64,000 bases of DNA from Streptomyces noursei (GTDB lineage Bacteria > Actinomycetota > Actinomycetes > Streptomycetales > Streptomycetaceae): assembly GCF_001646665.1 (NCBI RefSeq), contig NZ_LWBU01000091.1, positions 62,001 through 126,000 of the forward strand. The letters run 5' to 3'. The notes under the pieces are model-generated. The model made no database searches and was not told the origin of the DNA. It saw only the letters and a program-made list of their open reading frames with translations. Position numbers and translations under genes: made by a program. Position 1 is the stretch's first letter. Each line of letters starts with the position of its first letter. Positions 33,873-43,171 of this stretch are shown one piece after another.

Positions 33873-34658
33873 CTACGGGCCGGGGCGGCCCCGGCGCCGG
33901 GGCATCTGCCCCTGCTCGGCCGGTTCATGCCCGGCCGGTTCGTGCGGGGCGGTGAGCATCGCGTGGCGCCCGTGGCGCGAACCGCTGTAGGCGGCGGCCC
34001 GCAGGCCGTGCAGCCGGTGGGTGGGGCGCAGGCCGGCGAGCGCGTGGAGGTACGGGTCGAAGGCGGGCGCGGAGGGTTCGCCCTGCGGCCGGGGCGCCCG
34101 TACGGTCAGGGTCGCGAAGGGCCGCCAGGGCTCGTCCGGCGCGGCCGCGCACAGGGCGAGGCGGACGGGCGCCAGGTCCAGTGCCCGGCGCAGCGCGTCC
34201 GGGTCGCCCGGGACGCGGCGGTGACCCGTGCGGACCGGGAAGGCCGCGACGACGCGCTCCCGGCCGCCGGTGCGGTAGGAGAGCAGCGTGGAGTACGGCC
34301 CGGCGAGGGCGTCGCGCCGCGGCAGGGGCACGTGGCGGCCCAGGCGGCCGGTGCCGCTGGAGGTCATGAGCAGGTCCAGCGGGACGCCCGGCCCGCCGGC
34401 GTCCTCCACCCGCACGGCGAGGCCCAGGCCGTCGGGCCGGCCGGCCGGCAGCCCGAGCGCCCGGGACCACCGCACGGCCGCGTCGTAGCGGCCCGTCCGG
34501 TCCAGGAAGGGCACGCCCCACGGGGCGGCGTCCGCGGCGCCGGTCCCCGGTACGTCGAGCACGCCCGGGCAGATCAGCCCGTCCGGGTGCAGGGCGGGGG
34601 CGGACCGCCGTCGGGCGAGGCGCCGCGCCACTCCGAAGGCCTGCTTCTCGATCGCCAC
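33873..34658 (-). CDS. Catalase-fold-like conserved protein of unknown function
   Basis: This 261-aa protein starts at GTG (34658), preceded by GAAGGGAG. Sequence such as FLDRTGRYDAAVRWSRALGL, GRPDGLGLAVRVEDAGG and VPLDLLMTSSGTGRLGRHV resembles the beta-barrel part of catalase-related proteins, but the heme-ligand region of a true catalase is not visible. Related Streptomyces proteins are, as far as I recall, sometimes labelled phosphodiesterase; I see no phosphodiesterase motif. It lies downstream of the glutamate-cysteine ligase gene (74-bp gap), so a redox role is a reasonable guess only. Confidence 0.6.
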   Translation of the reverse strand: MAIEKQAFGVARRLARRRSAPALHPDGLICPGVLDVPGTGAADAAPWGVPFLDRTGRYDAAVRWSRALGLPAGRPDGLGLAVRVEDAGGPGVPLDLLMTSSGTGRLGRHVPLPRRDALAGPYSTLLSYRTGGRERVVAAFPVRTGHRRVPGDPDALRRALDLAPVRLALCAAAPDEPWRPFATLTVRAPRPQGEPSAPAFDPYLHALAGLRPTHRLHGLRAAAYSGSRHGRHAMLTAPHEPAGHEPAEQGQMPRRRGRPGP

Positions 34659-34732
34659 AGGGGCTCCCTTCGGTGTCGGGGAGCACCGGGTACCCCGTCC
34701 CCGCGCGGCCAAGGCGGCGGGGGCGACCCGTG

Positions 34733-35830
34733 CTAGGGGCCTTCCTGGGTGCGGCGTACGCAGGCGGCGACGACCTCGCGGAGGCTGCCGGTGCGGCGCA
34801 GCAGTTGCCGCTGGACGCGGGCGCCGTTGCCGCCGGCGAGGAGTTCGGCGAGGCCCTGCCGGGCCTGGGCGAGGTCCCCGTTGTCGTCGAGGGCCTTCTC
34901 GATGTGGGCGAGCAGGGCGTGCACGACCCGGTCGGCGGGGGCGGGGCGCATGGTGAGCGGGTGGATCAGGTCGCCGTCGAGGCCGGAGCGGGCGGCCTGC
35001 CAGGTCGCGGCGCGCAGCAGGCCGACGCCGTGGCGGGCGGGGGGTTCGCCCTGGCGCCACTCGCGGGCGGCGGTGTCCACCAGGCCCCGGGTGAGGGCGG
35101 CGAGCAGGGCGGTGGTGGAGGCGTCGAGGCAGACGTCGGCGGCGCGGACCTCGACGGTGGGGTAGGTGCGGGAGAGCCGGGCGTCGAAGTAGACCATGCC
35201 CTCGTCGGGTAGGACACCGGTGTCGAGCAGGTCGCTCACCTGCCGGTGGTATCGGTCGGCGGAGCCGAAGACCTCCACGGGGCCGGCGGAGGGCCAGCGC
35301 CCCCACACCCGGTTGCGGTAGCTGTTGTACCCGCTGTCGTTGCCCTGCCAGAAGGGCGAGTTGGTGCTCAGCGCGAGCAGGACGGACAGCCACGGCCGCA
35401 TCCGGTCCAGGACGCCGACGCCCTCCTCGTCGGACTCGACCGAGACGTGGACGTGGCAGCCGCAGGTGAGCTGTTCGAGCGCGGTGAGGCCGAACTGCTC
35501 CCGTATCCAGCGGTAGCGCCGGCCTTCGGTGAGTGCCGGTCCGGCGGGCAGCGGGGAGGTGGCGAGGGCCACCACCGCCGCCCCGGCCCCGGCGGCGTGC
35601 CGGGCCGCCTCGGCGCGGTGACGTCCGATCTCGGCGCCCAGCTCCTTCATCCCGGTCTGCGGGTACGTGGCGAACTCCAGCTGCTGGCCCTGGAGTTCCT
35701 TGGTGAAGGCGTGGGCCCTACCACGGCTCTCCCTGGTGGCGGCGGCCAGGACGGCGGTGGACAGGGCGCGCGGCTCACCGCTCCGCGGGTCCACCAGCAG
35801 GAGTTCCTCTTCCACTCCGACAGTGCGCAA
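34733..35830 (-). CDS. Carboxylate-amine ligase, YbdK-type glutamate-cysteine ligase 2
   Basis: This 365-aa protein is read from TTG at 35830 (M-RTVGVEEELLLVDP) with GAAAGGTGG about 8 bases upstream; the length matches the YbdK/GCS2 family (about 370). Motifs are the N-terminal GVEEELLLVDP (ATP/Glu-binding), ELQGQQLEFATYP, the HVHVSVESDEEG region with CGCHVHVS, and TVEVRAADVCLD. Members ligate glutamate and cysteine weakly or act on other amines; in actinobacteria, which use mycothiol, the physiological product is unclear. The 170-bp gap upstream contains no gene. Confidence 0.9.
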   Translation of the reverse strand: MRTVGVEEELLLVDPRSGEPRALSTAVLAAATRESRGRAHAFTKELQGQQLEFATYPQTGMKELGAEIGRHRAEAARHAAGAGAAVVALATSPLPAGPALTEGRRYRWIREQFGLTALEQLTCGCHVHVSVESDEEGVGVLDRMRPWLSVLLALSTNSPFWQGNDSGYNSYRNRVWGRWPSAGPVEVFGSADRYHRQVSDLLDTGVLPDEGMVYFDARLSRTYPTVEVRAADVCLDASTTALLAALTRGLVDTAAREWRQGEPPARHGVGLLRAATWQAARSGLDGDLIHPLTMRPAPADRVVHALLAHIEKALDDNGDLAQARQGLAELLAGGNGARVQRQLLRRTGSLREVVAACVRRTQEGP

Positions 35831-36000
35831 CGGAAACCACCTTTCCGATCGCGTCCGGCGGGGACTGCGGGACGCACCATCATGGCGGCTCGGGGGCCGG
35901 TGCGCACCGGTGCGCCGGGCCGCCGCCGGGGATGTGGCGGGTTCCCGACGCCTTCGGCCGGAACCGCTCCGCGTACGGTGCCGTGCGGAGCGGCGGCGGA

Positions 36001-37215
36001 TCAGAACTCGTCGCCCGTGTGCGGCAGCAGTTCCGTGCGCAGGGCGGCGTCGAGCCGGGCCGCGGCGCCCGGGGTGTGCTCCGTGACGAGGCCCGCCCGC
36101 ACCAGGCTGCCCACGCGTGTGCCGCCGAGGTAGCAGGCGGCGAGGTCCCGCACGTCGAGGGTGAGGTCGGGGGCGTCGCCGGTCGGTCCGTACGCGCTGC
36201 TCCGCGGGCCTGCGGTGAGGCGGAACCGGCCGCTGTTGGCGGGCAGGTGGTCGTCGCGCACCTCCAGGACGACGTCCACGGGCGCCGCCCAGCCGCGGCC
36301 GGTGAGCGCCGCGGCCACGTCGACCAGCCGCACCCACAGGCCGGGGTACTGGCCCGTGACACGCACCTGGTCCCGGTCGGCGGCGAACCGCAGCAGGGGG
36401 TCGTCGAGGGGGCGGCCCCAGGCGCGGACCGTGCCGGTGAGGTCGATGGAGGCCAGGTAGCGCCAGAGGGCGGCGGCCACGGCGGCGTCGTCCGCCTCCA
36501 GCTCGTCCACCCGGACCAGGCCGGGCGCTCCGGGGCCGTCGCCGCCGGCCTTGGTGCGGTAGACCGCGTACCCGGCGAGGGGCTCGCCGAGGGCGACGAT
36601 CCGGGGCGGGGACAGTTCGTCGTCGTCCTCGTCGTGCTCGGCCAGCCATTCGCCGCGCCAGCGCTCCGCGTCGCGGGCGTGGCGTCCGGCGCGGGCGGCG
36701 CGGGTGGCCTCGAAGTACGGGCCGACGACCGCGGGGGCGTCCGCCGGGTCGATCAGCCGCAGCGGCCGTTCGTCGGGCGGGACGCGCAGTGCGAGCGGGC
36801 GCCGGGAGTCGATCTCGACGCCGAGGCCCTCCGTGGCGGGGCCGAAGCCGAAGCGGCCGTAGATGGCGTCCTGCGAGGCCCACAGCGCGGCGAGCGGCCG
36901 GCCCTGCCGGATGCCGCGCCGGAACAGCTCGGCCATCATCGCGGAGAGGACGCCGCGCCTGCGGTGGGTGGGGGCGACGGCCACGAACGTCGGCCCGGGG
37001 CAGGGCAGGTCCCCGCCGGGGACGGAGAGGGTGAAGCGGTGCGCGGCGAGGAACCCGACGAGGGTGTCGCCGTCGTACGCGCCGATGCGCTCGCAGCCGA
37101 GCACCAGCTCGCGGTGGTGCTTGCGCCGCTCCTCCTCCGGGGCGTCGTGGAAGACGAGGTACACGAGATCCAGGGCCCGGTCCACATGGGCCTCGGGCAC
37201 ACCGCGGATGTCCAT
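36001..37215 (-). CDS. Eis-like GNAT N-acetyltransferase
   Basis: This 404-aa protein has the three-domain architecture of Eis: an N-terminal GNAT domain with FVAVAPTHRRRGVLSAMMAE, a second GNAT-like region, and a C-terminal sterol-carrier-like domain, ending in a C-terminal Phe (HTGDEF) whose carboxylate is catalytic in Eis. The ALWASQDAIYGRFGFGPATE segment is typical. Eis enzymes acetylate aminoglycosides and other amines at several positions; whether this member gives resistance cannot be read from the sequence. The start is ATG at 37215. Confidence 0.9.
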   Translation of the reverse strand: MDIRGVPEAHVDRALDLVYLVFHDAPEEERRKHHRELVLGCERIGAYDGDTLVGFLAAHRFTLSVPGGDLPCPGPTFVAVAPTHRRRGVLSAMMAELFRRGIRQGRPLAALWASQDAIYGRFGFGPATEGLGVEIDSRRPLALRVPPDERPLRLIDPADAPAVVGPYFEATRAARAGRHARDAERWRGEWLAEHDEDDDELSPPRIVALGEPLAGYAVYRTKAGGDGPGAPGLVRVDELEADDAAVAAALWRYLASIDLTGTVRAWGRPLDDPLLRFAADRDQVRVTGQYPGLWVRLVDVAAALTGRGWAAPVDVVLEVRDDHLPANSGRFRLTAGPRSSAYGPTGDAPDLTLDVRDLAACYLGGTRVGSLVRAGLVTEHTPGAAARLDAALRTELLPHTGDEF

Positions 37216-37298
37216 GGTCCGGACTCTAGGGCGCCGGCTATGGGCTGGTCACGGGGGTTTTCCGCCGCCGTCGCCGGGGGCCGCCGCAGGCCGGGGGT

Positions 37299-38438
37299 TC
37301 AGGCCACCGACCCGATGCGCCCGGCCGGGGCGGCGTCGGGGCCGTCGTGGTGGATGGGGGTGTGGGCGCCGGTCAGGGACACGCCGCTGCCGCCGCGCCG
37401 GCCGGCGACGATCTCCGCGCCGATGGAGAGCGCCGTCTCCTCCGGGGTACGGGCGCCGAGGTCGAGGCCGATCGGGGAGCGGAGCCGGGCCAGTTCCAGT
37501 TCGGTCACGCCGGCCTCGCGCAGACGGCGGTTGCGGTCCTCGTGGGTGCGGCGGGAGCCCATCGCGCCGATGTACGCGACGGGGAGCTTGAGGGCCAGTT
37601 CGAGCAGGGGCACGTCGAACTTGGCGTCGTGGGTGAGGACGCACAGCACGGTGCGGCCGTCCACCTCGGTGCGCGCGAGGTACTCGTGCGGCCACTGGAC
37701 GACCACCTCGTCCGCGTCCGGGAAGCGGGCGGGCGTCGCGAAGACGGGGCGGGCGTCGCACACGGTGACGTGGTAGCCGAGGAACTTCCCCACCCGTACC
37801 AGCGCCGCGGCGAAGTCGATCGCCCCGAAGACGATCATGCGGGGGGCCGGCACGCTGGACTCGACCAGCAGGGTGAGCGGCTGTCCGCAGCGCGAGCCGT
37901 CCTCGCCGATGGTCACCGTGCCGGTGCGGCCGGCGTCGAGCATCGCGCCGGCCTCGGCGGCCGCCGTGCGGTCCAGCTCGGGGTGACCGCCCAGACCGCC
38001 CTCGTACGAGCCGTCGGGGCGGACCAGGAGGGCGCGGCCCATCAGGTCGGCCGGGCCGTCGGTGATCCGGGCCAGGGCCGCCGCCTCCCCCGCGACGGCG
38101 GCGCCCAGGGCGGCGGGGAAGACCCCGCCGCGGACCGGGGTGACGAGGATGTCGATCACACCGCCGCAGGTCAGACCGACCGCGAAGGCGTCCTCGTCGC
38201 TGTAGCCGAAGCGCTCCAGGACGGTCCCGCCGTCCTCCAGCGCCTGCCGGCACAGGTCGTACACGGCCCCCTCCACACATCCGCCGGAGACCGACCCGAT
38301 CGCGGTGCCCTCGCTGTCGACGGCGAGGGCCGCGCCCGGTTGCCGGGGCGCGCTGCCGCCGACGGCCACCACAGTGGCGACGGCGAAGTCACGTCCCTGC
38401 CCGACCCACCGGTGAAGTTCCTCGGCGATGTCCAGCAT
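37299..38438 (-). CDS. xdhC: XdhC/CoxI-family molybdenum-enzyme maturation protein
   Basis: This 379-aa protein starts at ATG with AAGGAGG upstream. It has the N-terminal XdhC motif (AVATVVAVGGSAPRQPGAAL, GSVSGGCVEGAVYD) with a Cys in GGCVEG, and a C-terminal Rossmann-like domain (IDFAAALVRVGKFLGYHVTV, PVAYIGAMGSRRTHEDR). XdhC binds molybdenum cofactor and supports its sulfuration and insertion into xanthine dehydrogenase. It is the last gene of the minus-strand set that includes the NCS2 permease and the three Xdh subunits. Confidence 0.92.
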   Translation of the reverse strand: MLDIAEELHRWVGQGRDFAVATVVAVGGSAPRQPGAALAVDSEGTAIGSVSGGCVEGAVYDLCRQALEDGGTVLERFGYSDEDAFAVGLTCGGVIDILVTPVRGGVFPAALGAAVAGEAAALARITDGPADLMGRALLVRPDGSYEGGLGGHPELDRTAAAEAGAMLDAGRTGTVTIGEDGSRCGQPLTLLVESSVPAPRMIVFGAIDFAAALVRVGKFLGYHVTVCDARPVFATPARFPDADEVVVQWPHEYLARTEVDGRTVLCVLTHDAKFDVPLLELALKLPVAYIGAMGSRRTHEDRNRRLREAGVTELELARLRSPIGLDLGARTPEETALSIGAEIVAGRRGGSGVSLTGAHTPIHHDGPDAAPAGRIGSVA

Positions 38439-38478
38439 GTCGGCCTCCTTGCAGGCGGATGTGTGGGAGGGGGTCCCG

Positions 38479-39921
38479 TCAGTGAGCGGTACCCGAGGCG
38501 AAGTAGAAGATGAACACCGCGGAGAGCACCCACATCAGGACGCTCGGCTCGCGCCACTTGCCCTGTGCGGCCTTGATGGCGCAGTAGGCGATGACGCCGG
38601 CGCCGACACCGGTGGTGATGGTGTACGTGAACGGCATGAGCACGACGGTCAGGAAGACCGGGACGGCGACGGACCAGTCGGTCCAGTCCACGTGCCGGGC
38701 GTTCTGGAGCATCATCGCGCCGATGACGACCAGGGCGGCGGAAGCCACCTGGCCCGGCACGAGCTGGGTGAGCGGGGTGAAGAACAGGCAGGCGGCGAAG
38801 AACAGGCCGGTGACCGAGGCCGACAGGCCCGTACGCGCCCCCTCGCCGACGCCCGTGGCGGACTCGATGAAGACGGTCTGGCCGGAAGCTCCGGAGACTC
38901 CGCCGATCGCGCCGCCGGCGCCGTCGATGAACAGGGCCTTGCTCAGGCCGGGCATGCGGCCCTGGGCGTCGGCGAGCTTGGCCTCCTGGCCGACGGCGAT
39001 GATCGTCGCCATGGCGTCGAAGAAGCCCGCCAGCACCAGGGTGAAGACGATCATCGAGACGGTGGTGTAGCCGAGCTTCTCCCAGCCGCCGAACTCGACC
39101 ATGCCGAAGAGCGAGAAGTCCGGCATCGAGACGACGCTGCCGTGCAGGACGGGGGCCTTGCCGGCCCACGCGGCCTCGTCGATGAGTCCGGTCGCGGTGG
39201 CGGTGACGGACACGATCGTGCCGACGACGATGCCCAGGAGGATCGCTCCGGGGATCCTGCGCGCCTGGAGCATGAAGATCAGCAGCAGGGTGAAGGAGAA
39301 GATGGCGACCGGCCAGCCGGCGAGCGAACCGCCGACCCCGAGGGTGACGGGGCCACCGCCCTCGCCCTTGCCGACGAATCCGGCGTTGACGAAGCCGATC
39401 ATCGCGATGAAGAGCCCGATGCCCATGGTGATGCCGTGCTTCAGGGCGAGCGGTATCGCGTTCATGATGATCTCGCGGACACCGGTGACCACCAGGAGGC
39501 AGATCACGGCGCCGTAGATGACACACATGCCCATGGCCTGCGGCCAGGTCATGTCCGGGGCGACCTGTGTGGAGATGACGCCCGCGACACTCAGGCCCGC
39601 CGCGAGGGCGAGCGGGACCTTGCCGATGAAACCCATCGCCAGAGTGGTGACCGCCGCGGCGAGAGCGGTGGCGGTGATGAGGGCGGGCTGGCTGAGCTTG
39701 TCACCGGCCGCGTCCGGACCGCCGAGCAGCAGCGGGTTGAGCAGGAGGATGTATGCCATCGCCATGAAGGTGGTGATGCCGCCGCGCACTTCCTGCGCGA
39801 CCGTCGATCCTCTGTGGGTGATGTGAAAGTACCGGTCGAGCCAAGACCGTCCGGCGGGGACGCGGGAACCGGGTCCCGCGTCTTCGGCGACGGTCTTCGG
39901 CTCCACTGACGATTGGGTCAT
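38479..39921 (-). CDS. NCS2/AzgA-type nucleobase permease
   Basis: This 480-aa protein is read from ATG at 39921 (MTQSSVEPK) with GGGAG upstream; an ATG 15 bases earlier is less well placed. It has about 13 membrane helices and the AzgA-like motifs GGITTFMAMAYILLLNPLLL, TALAAAVTTLAMGFIGKVPL and GASGQTVFIESATGVGEGAR. This group imports adenine, guanine, hypoxanthine or xanthine by proton symport. Placement between the xanthine dehydrogenase genes and xdhC supports purine uptake for catabolism. The 222-bp gap upstream (39922-40143) may hold its own promoter. Confidence 0.92.
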   Translation of the reverse strand: MTQSSVEPKTVAEDAGPGSRVPAGRSWLDRYFHITHRGSTVAQEVRGGITTFMAMAYILLLNPLLLGGPDAAGDKLSQPALITATALAAAVTTLAMGFIGKVPLALAAGLSVAGVISTQVAPDMTWPQAMGMCVIYGAVICLLVVTGVREIIMNAIPLALKHGITMGIGLFIAMIGFVNAGFVGKGEGGGPVTLGVGGSLAGWPVAIFSFTLLLIFMLQARRIPGAILLGIVVGTIVSVTATATGLIDEAAWAGKAPVLHGSVVSMPDFSLFGMVEFGGWEKLGYTTVSMIVFTLVLAGFFDAMATIIAVGQEAKLADAQGRMPGLSKALFIDGAGGAIGGVSGASGQTVFIESATGVGEGARTGLSASVTGLFFAACLFFTPLTQLVPGQVASAALVVIGAMMLQNARHVDWTDWSVAVPVFLTVVLMPFTYTITTGVGAGVIAYCAIKAAQGKWREPSVLMWVLSAVFIFYFASGTAH

Positions 39922-40143
39922 GGTGCCTACTCCCAAGGTTCAAAGGGGCACCCGCATGCCCGGGGGCAAAGACTGCGGGATTTGGGATGCTGCGTGGGCT
40001 GCACGACCCGGGGGACGGCCCGAGACGAACGGGGTGGGGCTGTGGAGCGGTACTGCGTGGGGGGAGCGGGGAGTGGGGGATGCTCCGGGCGGTGCGGGCG
40101 TGGAAGTGTGACGTTCCCGGGAGGCACGCACCGCCCGGAGGGC

Positions 40144-42552
40144 CTACAGGGTGCCGGTGAGGTGCTCGGGGCGTACCGGCGTCTTGTTGAGCTCCAGTCC
40201 GGTCGCGTTCCGGATCGCCGCGAGGACGGCCGGGGTGGACGACAGGGTCGGGGCCTCGCCGATGCCGCGCAGGCCGTAGGGCGCGTGGTCGTCGGCAAGC
40301 TCGAGCACGTCGACCGGGATGGTCGGGGTGTCGAGGATGGTGGGGATCAGGTAGTCCGTGAAGGAGGGGTTGCGCACCTTCGCGGTCTTCGGGTCGACGA
40401 TGATCTCCTCCATGACCGCGACGCCCAGGCCCTGGGTGGTGCCACCCTGGATCTGGCCGACGACGGACAGCGGATTGAGCGCCTTGCCGACGTCCTGGGC
40501 GCAGGCCAGTTCGATGACCTTGACCAGGCCCAGCTCGGTGTCCACCTCGACGACCGCGCGGTGCGCGGCGAACGAGTACTGGACGTGGCCGTTGCCCTGG
40601 CCGGTGCGCAGGTCGAAGGCCTCGGTGGGGCGGTGGCGCCACTCGGCCTCGATCTCGACGGCCTCGTCCTCCAGGACGTCCACCAGGTCGGCGAGGACCT
40701 CGCCGCCGTCGGTGACGACCTTGCCGCCCTCGAGCAGCAGCTCGGCGGTGGCCCAGGCGGGGTGGTAGGTGCCGAGCTTGCGGCGGCCGATCTCCAGGAC
40801 CTTCTCGCGGACCAGCTCGCAGGAGTTCTTGACCGCGCCGCCGGTGACGTACGTCTGGCGGGAGGCCGAGGTGGAGCCGGCGGAGCCGACCTGGGTGTCG
40901 GCCGGGTTGATGGTCACCTGGGTGACGCCCAGCTCGGTGCGGGCGATCTGCGCGTGGACGGTGATGCCGCCCTGGCCGACCTCCGCCATCGCGGTGTGGA
41001 CGGTGGCGACCGCCTCACCGTTGATGACCTCCATGCGCACCTTGGCGGTGGAGTAGTCGTCGAAACCCTCGGAGAAGCCGACGTTCTTGATGCCGACCGC
41101 GTAGCCGACGCCGCGTACGACGCCCTCGCCGTGCGTGGTGTTGGACAGGCCGCCGGGCAGCGCGCGGACGTCGGCGCCCTCGGTGGACTCCCACTGGCGC
41201 TCGGGCGGCAGCGGACGCGCCTTGACGCGGCGCAGCAGCTCGGCGACCGGGGCGGGCGAGTCGACCGGCTGGCCGGTCGGCATCAGGGTGCCCTGCTCCA
41301 TGGCGTTCAGCTGCCGGAACTCCACCGGGTCCATGCCGAGCTTCTTGGCGAGCTTGTCCATCTGGGCCTCGTACGCGAAGCACGCCTGGACCGCGCCGAA
41401 GCCGCGCATGGCGCCGCAGGGCGGGTTGTTGGTGTAGAGCGCGATCGCCTCGATGTCGACGTCGTCGATCACGTACGGGCCGACGGCGAGCGAGGAGGCG
41501 TTGCCGACGACGGCCGGGGAGGCCGAGGCGTAGGCGCCGCCGTCCAGCACGATCCGGCACTTCATGTGCGTGATCCTGCCGTCCTTGGTGGCGCCGTGCT
41601 CGTACCAGAGCTTCGCCGGGTGGCGGTGGACGTGGCCGAAGAAGGACTCGAACCGGTTGTAGACGATCTTGACCGGCTTGCCGGTGCGCAGCGCGAGCAG
41701 GCAGGCGTGGATCTGCATCGACAGGTCCTCGCGGCCGCCGAAGGCACCGCCGACGCCGGAGAGTGTCATGCGGACCTTCTCCTCGGGCAGGCCGAGGACG
41801 GGGGCGATCTGGCGGAGGTCGGAGTGCAGCCACTGGGTGGCGACGTACAGGTCGACGCCGCCGTCCTCGGCGGGTACGGCGAGGCCGGACTCGGGGCCGA
41901 GGAAGGCCTGGTCCTGCATGCCGAAGACGTACTCGCCGGAGACGATGACGTCGGCCTTCTTGGCGGCCTCGTCGGCGTTGCCGCGGACGATCGGCTGGCG
42001 GTGCACGATGTTGGGGTGGGGGACGTGGCCGGCGTGGTGGTCGTCGCGGCCGGGGTGCAGCAGCGGCGCGCCGGGGGCGGTCGCGGAGGCCTCGTCGGTG
42101 ACGACGGGCAGCTCCTTGTACTCCACCTTGATCTTGGCTGCGGCGCGGCGGGCGGTCTCGGGGTGGTCGGCGGCGACCAGGGCGACGGGCTCGCCGTGGT
42201 GGCGCACCCGGCCGTGGGCGAGGACCGGGGTGTCCTGGATCTCCAGGCCGTAGTTCTTCACCTCGGTGGGCAGGTCGTCGTAGGTGAGGACGGCGTACAC
42301 ACCGGCCTGGGCGAGGGCCTCGGAGGTGTCGATGGAGACGATCTCGGCGTGCGCGACCGTGGAGCGGAGGATCTGGCCCCACAGCATGTCCTCGTGCCAC
42401 ATGTCCGAGGAGTAGGCGAACTCGCCGGTGACCTTGAGGGTGCCGTCGGGGCGGAGCGTGGACTCGCCGATGCCGCCCTTGGTCCGGGAGCCCTGGGTGA
42501 CCTTGGTGGGAGTGCCGGCCGGGGCGGCGGCGACTCGGGTGTTCCGTGACAT
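40144..42552 (-). CDS. Xanthine dehydrogenase, molybdopterin-binding subunit
   Basis: This 802-aa subunit starts at ATG (42552), 2 bp after the stop of the 2Fe-2S subunit. It has the Mo-binding motifs GQDQAFLGPESGLAV-like MQDQAFLGPESG, GVGGAFGGREDLSMQIHACL, AMRGFGAVQACFAYEAQMD and the catalytic-Glu region YGLRGIGEAPTLSSTPAVLA. It hydroxylates hypoxanthine and xanthine to urate in the purine degradation pathway. Genomic context (PucR, nucleobase permease, XdhC) supports a purine substrate more strongly than for the enzyme at 29282. Confidence 0.93.
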   Translation of the reverse strand: MSRNTRVAAAPAGTPTKVTQGSRTKGGIGESTLRPDGTLKVTGEFAYSSDMWHEDMLWGQILRSTVAHAEIVSIDTSEALAQAGVYAVLTYDDLPTEVKNYGLEIQDTPVLAHGRVRHHGEPVALVAADHPETARRAAAKIKVEYKELPVVTDEASATAPGAPLLHPGRDDHHAGHVPHPNIVHRQPIVRGNADEAAKKADVIVSGEYVFGMQDQAFLGPESGLAVPAEDGGVDLYVATQWLHSDLRQIAPVLGLPEEKVRMTLSGVGGAFGGREDLSMQIHACLLALRTGKPVKIVYNRFESFFGHVHRHPAKLWYEHGATKDGRITHMKCRIVLDGGAYASASPAVVGNASSLAVGPYVIDDVDIEAIALYTNNPPCGAMRGFGAVQACFAYEAQMDKLAKKLGMDPVEFRQLNAMEQGTLMPTGQPVDSPAPVAELLRRVKARPLPPERQWESTEGADVRALPGGLSNTTHGEGVVRGVGYAVGIKNVGFSEGFDDYSTAKVRMEVINGEAVATVHTAMAEVGQGGITVHAQIARTELGVTQVTINPADTQVGSAGSTSASRQTYVTGGAVKNSCELVREKVLEIGRRKLGTYHPAWATAELLLEGGKVVTDGGEVLADLVDVLEDEAVEIEAEWRHRPTEAFDLRTGQGNGHVQYSFAAHRAVVEVDTELGLVKVIELACAQDVGKALNPLSVVGQIQGGTTQGLGVAVMEEIIVDPKTAKVRNPSFTDYLIPTILDTPTIPVDVLELADDHAPYGLRGIGEAPTLSSTPAVLAAIRNATGLELNKTPVRPEHLTGTL

Positions 42553-42554
42553 GG

Positions 42555-43169
42555 TCAGACCGCGCCTTCCTGGATCCCCTGACGTTCCTGGCGGGCGGCC
42601 GCGAGGCGGACGGCGTCCAGGATCTTCTCGTAACCGGTGCAGCGGCAGAGGTTGCCGGAGAGCGCCTCGCGGATGTCCTCGTCGGACGGGGAGGGGTTGC
42701 GCTCCAGCATCTCGTCGGCCGCGACGAGGAGGCCGGGGGTGCAGAAGCCGCACTGCACGGCGCCCGCGTCGATGAAGGCCTGCTGGATCGGGGAGAGCTC
42801 GGTGCCCTCGCCGGTCTGGGAGTCGCTGCCCTTGGCGGACCAGCCCTGGGCGTCCTGGAGGGACGTGCCGGAGGAACCGCAGGCGCCGGTGCCGCAGGCG
42901 CCGCCGTGCTCGGCCCGCTGCTTGGCGTAGTCGGCGAGGCCCTCGACGGTGACGACCTCGCGGCCCTCGACCTGGCCGGCGGCCACGAGGCAGGAACAGA
43001 CCGGTACGCCGTCGAGACGGACCGTGCAGGAGCCGCACTCGCCCTGCTCGCAGGCGTTCTTGGAACCGGGCAGGCCCAGGCGCTCACGCAGGACGTAGAG
43101 GAGGGACTCGCCCTCCCAGACGTCGTCGGCCTCCTGCGGGCGTCCGTTGACCGTGAAATTGACGCGCAT
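42555..43169 (-). CDS. Xanthine dehydrogenase, 2Fe-2S subunit with Cys/Gly insertion
   Basis: This 204-aa subunit has the plant-type 2Fe-2S motif (KNACEQGECGSCTVRLDGVP) and the second cluster (VQCGFCTPGLLVAA, SGNLCRCTGYEKI). Between them, residues about 83-120 form an insertion rich in Gly, Ser and Cys (EHGGACGTGACGSSGTS) that typical small subunits lack and that adds two cysteines. Gaps of 2 bp separate it from both flanking genes, so the three subunits are one transcript. Confidence 0.93.
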   Translation of the reverse strand: MRVNFTVNGRPQEADDVWEGESLLYVLRERLGLPGSKNACEQGECGSCTVRLDGVPVCSCLVAAGQVEGREVVTVEGLADYAKQRAEHGGACGTGACGSSGTSLQDAQGWSAKGSDSQTGEGTELSPIQQAFIDAGAVQCGFCTPGLLVAADEMLERNPSPSDEDIREALSGNLCRCTGYEKILDAVRLAAARQERQGIQEGAV

Positions 43170-43171
43170 CG

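Noticed and set aside
39913-42549. 878-codon plus-strand frame opposite the xanthine dehydrogenase large subunit
   Set aside because: It is a Val/Asp/Gly/His-rich antisense shadow of a subunit with all catalytic motifs.
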